A stretch of 38,987 nt of DNA, taken from assembly GCA_030152225.1 (NCBI GenBank), contig JASLHL010000262.1, positions 1 to 38,987 of the forward strand. Reading direction: 5' to 3'. The stretch's first letter is position 1. Every line of letters starts with the position of its first letter. The notes beneath the pieces were generated by a model. The model searched no databases, was not told the origin of the DNA, and saw only the letters and a program-made list of their open reading frames with translations. Below, piece after piece: positions 1 through 7,734 of the stretch. A program made the position numbers and the translations under genes. Source of the DNA: Flavobacterium sp. (lineage in GTDB: Bacteria; Bacteroidota; Bacteroidia; Flavobacteriales; Flavobacteriaceae).

Positions 1-2
1 TA

Positions 3-743
3 GAAGTTGAAAAAGAGAAACAACGCAAGCTTTTAGCAGAACAAGAAGCAAACGAAAAGAACTTACAACAAGACTTAGCCGCACAACAAGATTTGGTGTC
101 TATTGTTAAGAAAGACCAGAAGAAGTTCAACGAACAAATCAAGAAAAAACAGGACGAAACCAAAGCGATTGATCGCAAAATACAGCAATTAATTCGCGAG
201 GCTATTGAAGAAGCCAATAGAAAAGCGAGAGAAGCAGCGGCGAAAGCAGGTAAAACAACGACAAAATCTACAGCTACTTCTTCTGCTGCAGCGACATTTG
301 AGTTGACACCAGAAGGAAAATTGGTGGCTGACAATTTTAAATCCAACCGCGGAAAACTACCGTGGCCCGTTGAAAAAGGGTATATTTCCCTTGCTTATGG
401 AGACCAGCCACACCCGGTACAAACGCACCTAACCATTCACAACAGTGGTGTGGAAATCACCACTGAAGCCAATGCCAAGGCAAGAGCTATTTTTGAAGGG
501 GAAGTATTACAAGTACAAGTATTATCTGGAGGAAATAAAGCTGTATTAATCCAACATGGAGATTATATCACCGTATATCAGAACCTACGCGATGTTACAG
601 TACAAAAGGGAGACAAAGTAACGTTAAAGCAAACCATTGGAACAATTAACACCAACAGCAGTGGAAAAACTGTTTTAAAATTCTTACTTTCGCAAAACTC
701 CAATATTGACAACCCTCAAAATTGGTTGAGCAGAAGTAACTAA
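3..743 (+). CDS. Murein hydrolase activator, EnvC-like LytM (M23) domain, 5' end missing
   Basis: The reading frame is open from base 3, so the gene begins outside the window; the TTG at 93 is only an internal codon. The visible 246 residues start with a charged coiled coil (about residues 1-90), rich in K, E, Q and A, then a Ser/Thr/Ala linker, then a C-terminal LytM/M23-like domain (about residues 115-245). EnvC-type proteins sit in the periplasm and activate cell-wall amidases during division. The metalloprotease metal ligands look lost: where active LytM has HxGVD there is NSGVE, the YxHL motif is YQNL, and the last HxH motif is absent. That fits a non-catalytic activator rather than an endopeptidase. 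The next gene starts 15 bp later on the same strand but is metabolically unrelated. Confidence 0.85.
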   Translation, partial: EVEKEKQRKLLAEQEANEKNLQQDLAAQQDLVSIVKKDQKKFNEQIKKKQDETKAIDRKIQQLIREAIEEANRKAREAAAKAGKTTTKSTATSSAAATFELTPEGKLVADNFKSNRGKLPWPVEKGYISLAYGDQPHPVQTHLTIHNSGVEITTEANAKARAIFEGEVLQVQVLSGGNKAVLIQHGDYITVYQNLRDVTVQKGDKVTLKQTIGTINTNSSGKTVLKFLLSQNSNIDNPQNWLSRSN

Positions 744-758
744 ACGCATTTTTATCCT

Positions 759-1280
759 ATGAGTAATGCCGTAGCCTTTAATCTTTTGCAGTGGGTCAGT
801 GAAAACAAAGATCTACTGAAACCACCAGTATCAAATAAGAATCTGTTTATCGATTCGAAAGATTATATTATTATGGTTGTCGGTGGCCCTAATAACCGAA
901 AGGATTTTCACTATAACGAAAACGAAGAATTTTTCTTCCAGTTGGAAGGAACTATCTATATTGATATTCAAGAAGAGGGTGAGCGAAAACGCATTACTTT
1001 AAATCCCGGAGATATTTATCTCCTCCCTGCAAAAATGCCACATTCACCTATTCGAACCGAAAATTCTGTCGGTTTGGTGGTGGAAACCAAGCGAAAAGAT
1101 CCCCATGCAAAAGATGGATTGATTTGGTATTGTGAAAATTGCAACGAAAAATTATACGAAGTTTACTTCGAACTAACCGATATAGAAACAGATTTCTTAC
1201 CGCATTTCACTCACTTTTATGGCGATGAGAAACTGCGAACGTGTACACATTGTAACTGCGTCATGGACACTTTACCTTAA
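759..1280 (+). CDS. nbaC: 3-hydroxyanthranilate 3,4-dioxygenase
   Basis: This cupin-fold non-haem iron dioxygenase opens the ring of 3-hydroxyanthranilate to 2-amino-3-carboxymuconate semialdehyde, in the kynurenine route from tryptophan to quinolinate/NAD or to further breakdown. At 173 residues it has the usual bacterial length. The Fe ligands H51, E57 and H95 fall at the family positions, with R47 and R99 placed to bind substrate. The C-terminal rubredoxin-like metal site is present as C125xxC128 and C162xxC165. It lies 15 bp after the EnvC-like gene and 246 bp before an ALDH7-type dehydrogenase. No other kynurenine gene is visible here, so the pathway would have to be completed elsewhere. 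The name haaO is also used. Confidence 0.95.
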   Translation: MSNAVAFNLLQWVSENKDLLKPPVSNKNLFIDSKDYIIMVVGGPNNRKDFHYNENEEFFFQLEGTIYIDIQEEGERKRITLNPGDIYLLPAKMPHSPIRTENSVGLVVETKRKDPHAKDGLIWYCENCNEKLYEVYFELTDIETDFLPHFTHFYGDEKLRTCTHCNCVMDTLP

Positions 1281-1464
1281 GGGCGTTCCATCGGATCAGA
1301 CACAACAAAAAGTACTGTATTTTTTTCTTTCGGAGAATTCATTGATTTAGGCTATCAACCTACTTATATTTTTACAATTAGCGCAAAATAAATGTTGCTT
1401 TTATTCCAAATAATTGACAACACCTTAATAATATAGCAAAATGAAGTGTTTTTATTAACACCTC

Positions 1465-1491
1465 TTGGCTAAAATTATTTTTATATCTTAG
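1465..1491 (+). promoter_or_regulatory. Possible promoter of the aldehyde dehydrogenase gene
   Basis: The 246-bp gap 1281-1526 holds no ORF of note. A TTGG at 1465-1468 and a TATCTTAG at 1484-1491 resemble the Bacteroidota -33/-7 pair (TTTG and TAnnTTTG), but the -7 match is imperfect. The distance to the ATG at 1527 is 35 bp. Confidence 0.3.
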
Positions 1492-1526
1492 CGAAGAACT
1501 ATCTTATAAACTATAAAAGAAGAATA

Positions 1527-3074
1527 ATGGCAACAACAAATGACCAATTTGGAATTTTGGATGCGATGAAGCATTTAGGACTTGAGGAAGTAAACAATGG
1601 TACTTCAACAGGTTTAAACTCATTTTCTAACGGAAGAATTATCGAATCATACTCACCTGTAAATGGTGAATTAATAGGAAAAGTAAAAGCTACAACAGCT
1701 GAAGATTACGAAAAAGTAATGCAAACAGCACAAGAGGCTTACAAATCTTGGAAATTAGTTCCTGCACCGAAAAGAGGAGATATCGTTCGTCAAATCGGAG
1801 AAGAATTACGCGCCAATAAAGAACACCTTGGAAAACTTGTTTCTTATGAAATGGGTAAAAGTTTACAAGAAGGTTTAGGTGAGGTTCAAGAAATGATTGA
1901 CATCTGTGATTTCGCAGTGGGATTATCTCGCCAATTATACGGTTTAACAATGCACTCTGAAAGACCAATGCACAGAATGTATGAGCAATGGCACCCAATT
2001 GGAATTGTAGGTATTATTTCAGCTTTCAACTTCCCTGTGGCTGTATGGAGCTGGAATACTATGATTGCATGGGTTTGTGGTGACGTATGTGTATGGAAAC
2101 CAAGTTCAAAAACACCTTTATGTGCAGTAGCTTGTCAAAACATTATTGCTAAAGTTTTCAAAGCAAACGACATCCAAGAAGGAGTTTGTAATTTAGTAGT
2201 TGGAAATGAATGTGGAGATTTAATGAACAATGACCACAGAATTCCATTAGTATCTTTTACAGGATCAACACGTATCGGACGTCACGTATCTAAAACAGTG
2301 GCTGAGCGTTTTGGAAACACAATCTTAGAATTAGGAGGAAACAATGCAATCATCGTTTCAGAGCACGCAGATATCAACATGGTATTAGTAGGAGCTGTAT
2401 TCGGAGCAGTTGGTACTGCAGGACAACGTTGTACTTCTACACGTCGTTTAATTATCCACGAAAGTGTATATGATAAAACAATCCAAGTATTACAAAGTGC
2501 TTATGCACAATTGAAAATAGGAAATCCTTTAGACGCTGCTAATCACGTAGGTCCACTTATCGATAAAGGAGCAGTTCAAGATTACTTAAACGCAATTGAA
2601 AAAGCGAAAAAAGAAGGTGGAAAAATCATCGTTGAAGGTGGTGTAGTTGAAGGCGCTGGATACGAGAGTGGTTGTTATGTAAAACCGTGTATTATTGAAG
2701 CGAAAAATGAGTTTGAAATCGTTCAAGCAGAAACATTCGCTCCTATTTTATACGTAATGAAATACAGCACAATCGAAGAAGCAATTGACATGCAAAATGG
2801 CGTTCCTCAAGGACTATCTTCTTCTATCTTTACCAACAGTATGCGCGAAATGGAATTATTCCTTTCTCATGCTGGTTCTGATTGTGGAATTGCTAACGTT
2901 AATATCGGTACTTCAGGTGCTGAAATTGGTGGAGCATTTGGTGGTGAAAAAGAAACAGGTGGAGGACGTGAGTCTGGATCTGATGCTTGGAAAGCTTACA
3001 TGAGAAGACAAACCAATACCATTAACTACGGAAGTCAGCTTCCATTAGCTCAAGGTATTAAATTTGATTTTTAA
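1527..3074 (+). CDS. amaB: ALDH7-family aldehyde dehydrogenase (alpha-aminoadipic semialdehyde dehydrogenase type)
   Basis: This NAD(P)-dependent aldehyde dehydrogenase has 515 residues. The sequence closely follows the ALDH7A1/antiquitin family, which oxidises alpha-aminoadipate semialdehyde in lysine breakdown. Motifs include FTGSTRIGR in the cofactor fold, ELGGNNA with the general base E268, GQRCTST with the catalytic C302, and a C-terminal block [20 protein letters not shown] typical of ALDH7. It lies downstream of 3-hydroxyanthranilate dioxygenase with its own possible promoter, so a role on a kynurenine-pathway semialdehyde is conceivable, but the family signature favours lysine catabolism. 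A strong terminator follows at once. Confidence 0.9.
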   Translation: MATTNDQFGILDAMKHLGLEEVNNGTSTGLNSFSNGRIIESYSPVNGELIGKVKATTAEDYEKVMQTAQEAYKSWKLVPAPKRGDIVRQIGEELRANKEHLGKLVSYEMGKSLQEGLGEVQEMIDICDFAVGLSRQLYGLTMHSERPMHRMYEQWHPIGIVGIISAFNFPVAVWSWNTMIAWVCGDVCVWKPSSKTPLCAVACQNIIAKVFKANDIQEGVCNLVVGNECGDLMNNDHRIPLVSFTGSTRIGRHVSKTVAERFGNTILELGGNNAIIVSEHADINMVLVGAVFGAVGTAGQRCTSTRRLIIHESVYDKTIQVLQSAYAQLKIGNPLDAANHVGPLIDKGAVQDYLNAIEKAKKEGGKIIVEGGVVEGAGYESGCYVKPCIIEAKNEFEIVQAETFAPILYVMKYSTIEEAIDMQNGVPQGLSSSIFTNSMREMELFLSHAGSDCGIANVNIGTSGAEIGGAFGGEKETGGGRESGSDAWKAYMRRQTNTINYGSQLPLAQGIKFDF

Positions 3075-3090
3075 TCCTTTAAATACATAA

Positions 3091-3117
3091 AAAAAGACGT
3101 CTAATTGACGTCTTTTT
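3091..3117. terminator. Bidirectional rho-independent terminator
   Basis: A perfect 11-bp stem, AAAAAGACGTC and GACGTCTTTTT, encloses a 5-nt loop and is followed by a T-run. It separates the convergent aldehyde dehydrogenase (+) and beta-barrel (-) genes and can serve both. Confidence 0.9.
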
Positions 3118-3140
3118 TTTTATATATATTTCTTGTAGTT

Positions 3141-3698
3141 TTAGAAACGATACCCAATCATCACCCCTGCATTGAACTCAATAGCAGAAAAACGATCATT
3201 TACCTCACTGCTAAAATTTCGAGCGACATTAGCAAAAGGCTCAATAGCAAAGGAATCACCCATCGTCCATTTGTATCCCACTCCAATTCCCACAATAAAG
3301 CTGTTCATATCCGTTTTTGCACGTTCTACCCCTTGTATTTCTGATTTATAAATATCTTCTTTAAAGTTACCAAAGCGATACTTGACAAAAGGAGAAACCG
3401 AATAACCACTTCCATTTGCTCCGTTGCTACCACCGAAGTAGTATTTATAGTTCAAAGCGACACTAGTCGTGTTGAATTTTTGATCCTTAGCTTTGCTTTC
3501 ATGATAGTATGAAAAGCGATCCATAAAGTGTACATCCACACCAATGGATTGATTCAGATCAATAAAATGCTCATAGCCCACTTCAACAGAAGGTACAACA
3601 ATCGTATTGAGGATATTGATCTTCACTTCATTCACAGCCTGCGCCTTTACACCGAGTATTCCACCGATGAAAAAGGCAATTGCGATTATTTTTTTCAT
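3141..3698 (-). CDS. Small outer-membrane beta-barrel protein
   Basis: The 185-residue protein has a clear signal peptide (MKKIIAIAFFIGGILGVKAQA, cleavage near residue 19-20) and alternating strands with aromatic girdle residues. It ends in GYRF, the terminal-Phe signature of barrels inserted by BAM. The size suggests an eight-stranded barrel of the kind common in Bacteroidota (OmpW/DUF3575-like in general form). No ligand or enzyme motif is visible. It is a single-gene unit: promoter TATATTTG 20 bp upstream, and a shared terminator downstream. The function is unknown. Confidence 0.75.
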   Translation of the reverse strand: MKKIIAIAFFIGGILGVKAQAVNEVKINILNTIVVPSVEVGYEHFIDLNQSIGVDVHFMDRFSYYHESKAKDQKFNTTSVALNYKYYFGGSNGANGSGYSVSPFVKYRFGNFKEDIYKSEIQGVERAKTDMNSFIVGIGVGYKWTMGDSFAIEPFANVARNFSSEVNDRFSAIEFNAGVMIGYRF

Positions 3699-3718
3699 TT
3701 GTTCTAAACTTTTGCTTA

Positions 3719-3726
3719 CAAATATA
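3719..3726 (-). promoter_or_regulatory. -7 promoter element of the beta-barrel gene
   Basis: TATATTTG matches the Bacteroidota -7 consensus TAnnTTTG and ends 20 bp before the start codon at 3698. I see no clear -33 TTTG. Confidence 0.6.
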
Positions 3727-3738
3727 TAATTTTTTACC

Positions 3739-4473
3739 CTATTTGTGATTTCTCCCCTCTTCTGTTGGATATAAATCTGCTATTGTATCACTTTGCCAAT
3801 ATTCTTTTGTATCAATATCCATGAGGGTAATTTTTCCAAAGAATGCAGCTCCTGTATCAATATTCCACACATTAGCGAAATTGACAGGTGTATCAAAGCC
3901 AAAATGTGTAACAGGTGTATGGCCAATATAGATTTCGTTGTGAAATTTTAATCGCTTCGGATAAAGCGGATCGCTTTGTTTCAACGTGGGATCCATGGCC
4001 ATAACCATTTCCCACAACGTGCGGTCCCAATACAAATATTCTTCAAAAAACTCTGCTTCTATGCCACGTGGATTCGTAAATCCCGCATGCACAAATAAGC
4101 GATTTTCAGCATCAATATAGTAGTTCTTCAAGCGTTGAAAAAAATCCAAATGCCTTGCAATTTCCTCTTCTGACAACTTCTTATATGCAGCTACTGATGC
4201 ATCTCCTCCATTTTTAAACCACTGCGGTTTTTCCTCTCTTGTCAAGATCCATTGGGTGAGTAAACTTTCGTGATTTCCCCTTAAAAAAAGACAAGAATGG
4301 GTCTGTTCTAATTCCAATAAAAAATCAACTACTTTATCCGACTCACTCCATCCATCTACATAATCGCCTAAAAAAATTAACCGGTCTGCTGTTGTTACTT
4401 TTGCTCGTTCAAAAAGCTGTACTAATCCTTTATAACCTCCGTGTATATCTCCAACAACCAATGTTCTACTCAT
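3739..4473 (-). CDS. Metallophosphoesterase, PPP-like serine/threonine phosphatase family
   Basis: This 244-residue calcineurin-like phosphoesterase carries the five metal-binding blocks in order: GDIHG (residues 8-12), GDYVDG, RGNHES, VHAGF and IGHTPV. The compact size and the GDxHG/GDxVDG/GNHE spacing resemble bacterial PPP-type phosphatases such as PrpA/PrpB or the diadenosine tetraphosphatase group. The substrate cannot be told from sequence: phosphoprotein or Ap4A are both possible. Its ATG overlaps the end of the upstream AlbA_2-type gene by 8 bp, so the two are translated from one message and probably work together. Confidence 0.85.
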   Translation of the reverse strand: MSRTLVVGDIHGGYKGLVQLFERAKVTTADRLIFLGDYVDGWSESDKVVDFLLELEQTHSCLFLRGNHESLLTQWILTREEKPQWFKNGGDASVAAYKKLSEEEIARHLDFFQRLKNYYIDAENRLFVHAGFTNPRGIEAEFFEEYLYWDRTLWEMVMAMDPTLKQSDPLYPKRLKFHNEIYIGHTPVTHFGFDTPVNFANVWNIDTGAAFFGKITLMDIDTKEYWQSDTIADLYPTEEGRNHK

Positions 4474-5614
4474 AAGATTCTGTTTCGTATTTAAGCTTAC
4501 GCAAGATACGCATAACTTGCTTAAAGGCTATAAACAACTCAGGGTCATTCGCAAACTTTAGATAATCTTTAACCTCAATAAGCTGATCTTTTGCCTGTTC
4601 GAAACCGTTCAAATAACAAAGCATCATATTGTAACTCAATTTATTTAAAACGCGTTCTTCCTTATTGGTCAAACGCTCGCCTTGCTTTAACTTGTGCATG
4701 ACTTTAACACTATTTCGGTAAATATGACCTAGAATATTTTCATTGTACTTTGGTGGTTCAAAAAGCATTTTACTCTCCATCGCATAGCTGCCGTTGTCGT
4801 AAAAAACCAAACGCACTTCTTCAAAGGGATAGTAACTTGTTCCGTCATTTAATCCCAAATTGAGGTATTCCGTTAAAACAAATGATTCGGTGTCATAAAA
4901 TAGCGTAACTACATCCAAAGAGGAGTAAAACAATTTGATTTGCTCATTGACAAATTCAATATCCATACGCGAATAAAAAGGAATACCGCGAATATTCTTC
5001 TTTTTACCCACCCAACAAATCACGAATTGCTCTTTAAACACTTTGTAATTGGCATGCATCTCTTTAGAGGATTGTATCATATAGCGCACAACACTATCGA
5101 GTACATCCTTTAAATTATTTTGCGAACTTTTTTCAACGCTTTCTACATCGCCTTTATTGCCATTATAAATAAGGGGACCATTGGGTACAGAAGTACTGCC
5201 AACCCGAGAAAAATAAGTTCCTTCTACAATCTCTCCTATGGTTCGGTTGAAGGTTGTTAATGCAGGGTTAGGTGCAATCGTCACCAAGCCAATCACCTTA
5301 TCCTCAGCCAAGTCGGTAAAAGTTACATTATCATATGTAATACTTGGAGGATTGGCAAAATAGGCATTGACTAAGTTTTGAATTTTGCTATCATCGTAAA
5401 AATCAACACCGACCAATTCATTGCCATTGTCTTCAACACCAACAATAATAAAAGAATTATTTTCGGGATTTGAATTCGATAAAGCACAAATATGCTTTAA
5501 AAATTTTGCTTTCCCCGATTTGGTATGTAAATTTAGCTGCCGTTTCTTATCATAGAAACTATTCTCATCATATTGGGCCAATAGATTTTTAATAAGTAAT
5601 CGCTTATTAATCAT
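4466..5614 (-). CDS. AlbA_2 (Schlafen AlbA-like) domain protein, commonly labelled ATP-binding protein
   Basis: The 382-residue protein has an N-terminal AlbA_2/Schlafen-type domain (about residues 15-150). The core motif is FLKHICALSNSN followed by FIIVGVEDNGNELVGVDF, which matches the family's KxICAxAN...IIGVxDxG pattern. The acidic residues expected before the motif (ExxxxEFK) appear replaced by NLHTKSGKAKF, so a nuclease activity should not be assumed. Residues 150-382 form a second domain that I do not recognise. The gene is first in a two-gene unit with the phosphoesterase (8-bp overlap). It is divergent from the moxR/bat operon across a 167-bp gap. Confidence 0.75.
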   Translation of the reverse strand: MINKRLLIKNLLAQYDENSFYDKKRQLNLHTKSGKAKFLKHICALSNSNPENNSFIIVGVEDNGNELVGVDFYDDSKIQNLVNAYFANPPSITYDNVTFTDLAEDKVIGLVTIAPNPALTTFNRTIGEIVEGTYFSRVGSTSVPNGPLIYNGNKGDVESVEKSSQNNLKDVLDSVVRYMIQSSKEMHANYKVFKEQFVICWVGKKKNIRGIPFYSRMDIEFVNEQIKLFYSSLDVVTLFYDTESFVLTEYLNLGLNDGTSYYPFEEVRLVFYDNGSYAMESKMLFEPPKYNENILGHIYRNSVKVMHKLKQGERLTNKEERVLNKLSYNMMLCYLNGFEQAKDQLIEVKDYLKFANDPELFIAFKQVMRILRKLKYETESYE

Positions 5615-5781
5615 AGCAAATTATTTTTTGTTCTTAAAATTATAAAAAGAAACCCATAAATCATGCCCAAATGTGGAACAGCAACTTTAGATTTAACCAT
5701 CTATTAACAACTTTGTAGCGAATATTTTTTGAATTTGCATGAATAATTAAATGAGCGATATTTTCAGACAAAACTTTTATT

Positions 5782-6786
5782 ATGGAAACACCCGGATCAA
5801 ATTACGATATTCGAGAATTAAATGAACTAATAGAAAGAGAAAGTGCTTTTATTGACATCTTGACCATGGAAATGAACAAGGCGATTGTAGGTCAAAAGCA
5901 CATGATTGATCGATTATTAATTGGATTACTAGGACAAGGGCACATTTTACTTGAAGGTGTACCAGGTTTAGCTAAAACACTCGCGATTAACACCTTATCT
6001 AAAGCCGTACACGGATCGTTTAATCGAATTCAGTTTACGCCAGATTTACTCCCTGCCGATGTAATTGGTACGATGATTTACAACGTAAAAGAAAATGACT
6101 TCTCTATTCGAAAAGGGCCTATTTTTGCGAACTTTATCTTAGCGGATGAGATCAACCGTGCTCCAGCAAAAGTACAATCTGCGCTTTTAGAAGCGATGCA
6201 AGAAAAACAAGTAACCATTAGCGATACAACCTATCCGTTGGATAAACCGTTCTTGGTTATGGCTACGCAAAACCCCGTAGAACAAGAGGGAACTTACCCA
6301 TTACCGGAGGCTCAAATGGACCGTTTCATGTTAAAGACAGTGATCGATTACCCTAAATTGGAAGAAGAACGCCTCGTTATTCGTCAAAATTTAGCAGGGG
6401 AAAAACAAACGATTAATCCTGTGGTTACCTTAGATCAAATCAAACGCGCACAAGATGCAGTAAAAAAAGTATATATGGACGAAAAAATCGAAAAGTATAT
6501 ACTCGATATTATTTTTGCTACACGTTATCCAGAACAATTCAAGCTGGAAAAATTAAAACCGATGATCAGCTTTGGCGCTTCTCCACGTGGAAGTATCAAC
6601 TTAGCGACAGCAGCGAAGTGCTATGCTTTTATCAAACGCAGAGGTTATGTGATTCCTGAAGATGTTCGCGCTGTAGTTATTGACGTATTGCGCCACCGTA
6701 TTGGGGTGACCTATGAAGCAGAAGCAGAAAGCATTACTTCTGTTGATATTATCAATCAAATTGTAAACGAAATAGAAGTGCCTTAG
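5782..6786 (+). CDS. moxR: MoxR-family AAA+ ATPase
   Basis: This 334-residue cytosolic AAA+ ATPase has Walker A GVPGLAKT (residues 59-66), Walker B ILADEINRAP, the sensor region MATQNPVEQEGTYPLPEAQMDRF, and an arginine-rich lid. MoxR proteins act as chaperones for VWA-domain partners. Exactly such partners follow: a DUF58 protein and the VWA proteins BatA and BatB. It is the first gene of a long co-directional run to 14797. In Bacteroides the homologous operon is linked to oxygen tolerance; I infer a similar envelope-stress role. Confidence 0.92.
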   Translation: METPGSNYDIRELNELIERESAFIDILTMEMNKAIVGQKHMIDRLLIGLLGQGHILLEGVPGLAKTLAINTLSKAVHGSFNRIQFTPDLLPADVIGTMIYNVKENDFSIRKGPIFANFILADEINRAPAKVQSALLEAMQEKQVTISDTTYPLDKPFLVMATQNPVEQEGTYPLPEAQMDRFMLKTVIDYPKLEEERLVIRQNLAGEKQTINPVVTLDQIKRAQDAVKKVYMDEKIEKYILDIIFATRYPEQFKLEKLKPMISFGASPRGSINLATAAKCYAFIKRRGYVIPEDVRAVVIDVLRHRIGVTYEAEAESITSVDIINQIVNEIEVP

Positions 6787-6869
6787 TCTTTTTACACGAG
6801 TGGGACTTACTATATAATAAAGCGATTACGTCCTTTTGGGCAATCGTTATGTTGAATAATTCTTTTACA

Positions 6870-7733
6870 ATGGAAACCAAAGAGATTTTAAAAAAGGTCA
6901 AAAAGATTGAGATCAAAACCAAGCGTTTAAGTGATCATATTTTTTCTGGGGAGTACCACACTTCCTTTAAAGGACGTGGTATGACTTTTTCTGAAGTGCG
7001 ACAGTACCAATTTGGCGACGATGTTCGCGCCATTGATTGGAATGTTACTGCACGCTATAATGAGCCCTATATCAAAGTTTTTGAAGAAGAAAGAGAACTT
7101 ACACTTATGCTTTTAGTGGATATTAGTGGATCGGGAAACTTTGGTTCAACAGATGCGTTCAAACAAGAAATAATTACAGAAATAGCCGCTACATTGGCTT
7201 TTTCTGCTACCCAAAATAACGATAAAATTGGTCTTATTTTATTTTCGGATCAGATTGAACTATTCGTTCCTCCTAAAAAAGGAAAAACACACGTACTGCG
7301 AATCATTAGAGAACTCATTGATTTCAAACCGAAAAGTCAACAAACCGATTTGGCCTTAGCCTTGTCGTATTTGTCAAAAGTAATCAAGAAAAAAGCAATC
7401 GTATTTATCTTGTCTGATTTTATCACGCCTCCTTATGAGAGCACCTTGAAAATCTCAGCTAAGAAACACGACATCACGGGTATTCGCTTATATGATGAAC
7501 GCGAAAAAGAACTTCCTAATGTTGGATTGATCAATGTATATGATGCAGAAAGCAAACAGGAGCAAATGATTAATACTGGACGTAAAGAAGTGAGACAGCA
7601 ATACACGGCTCATTTCCTCAAACAGGAGGATCAATTCAAGAAAACCTTCCTAAAATGTGGAGCTGGTGTGATCAATATGCGTGTAGATGAGAGTTATGTA
7701 AAAAAATTATTAGGGTATTTCAAAGCTAGATAA
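6870..7733 (+). CDS. DUF58 domain protein of the bat operon
   Basis: The DUF58 signature FGDDVRAIDWNVTAR is present at about residues 50-65, followed by a VWA-like fold with the MIDAS-type motif DISGS near residue 85. No membrane segment is seen, so it is probably cytosolic and a MoxR client. I place the start at the ATG at 6870 (METKEIL...), because the family typically begins with this KEILKKVKKIEIKT block. An in-frame ATG at 6849 would add seven residues. It sits 62 bp after moxR (83 bp with the chosen start) and 1 bp before the next gene. Confidence 0.9.
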   Translation: METKEILKKVKKIEIKTKRLSDHIFSGEYHTSFKGRGMTFSEVRQYQFGDDVRAIDWNVTARYNEPYIKVFEEERELTLMLLVDISGSGNFGSTDAFKQEIITEIAATLAFSATQNNDKIGLILFSDQIELFVPPKKGKTHVLRIIRELIDFKPKSQQTDLALALSYLSKVIKKKAIVFILSDFITPPYESTLKISAKKHDITGIRLYDEREKELPNVGLINVYDAESKQEQMINTGRKEVRQQYTAHFLKQEDQFKKTFLKCGAGVINMRVDESYVKKLLGYFKAR

Positions 7734-7734
7734 A

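Noticed and set aside
2785..3003. 72-codon frame inside the aldehyde dehydrogenase gene
   Set aside because: Same-strand shadow in another frame; the dehydrogenase motifs run through the region.
3105..3344. 79-codon open frame on the + strand
   Set aside because: It begins inside a terminator hairpin and lies antisense to the beta-barrel gene.
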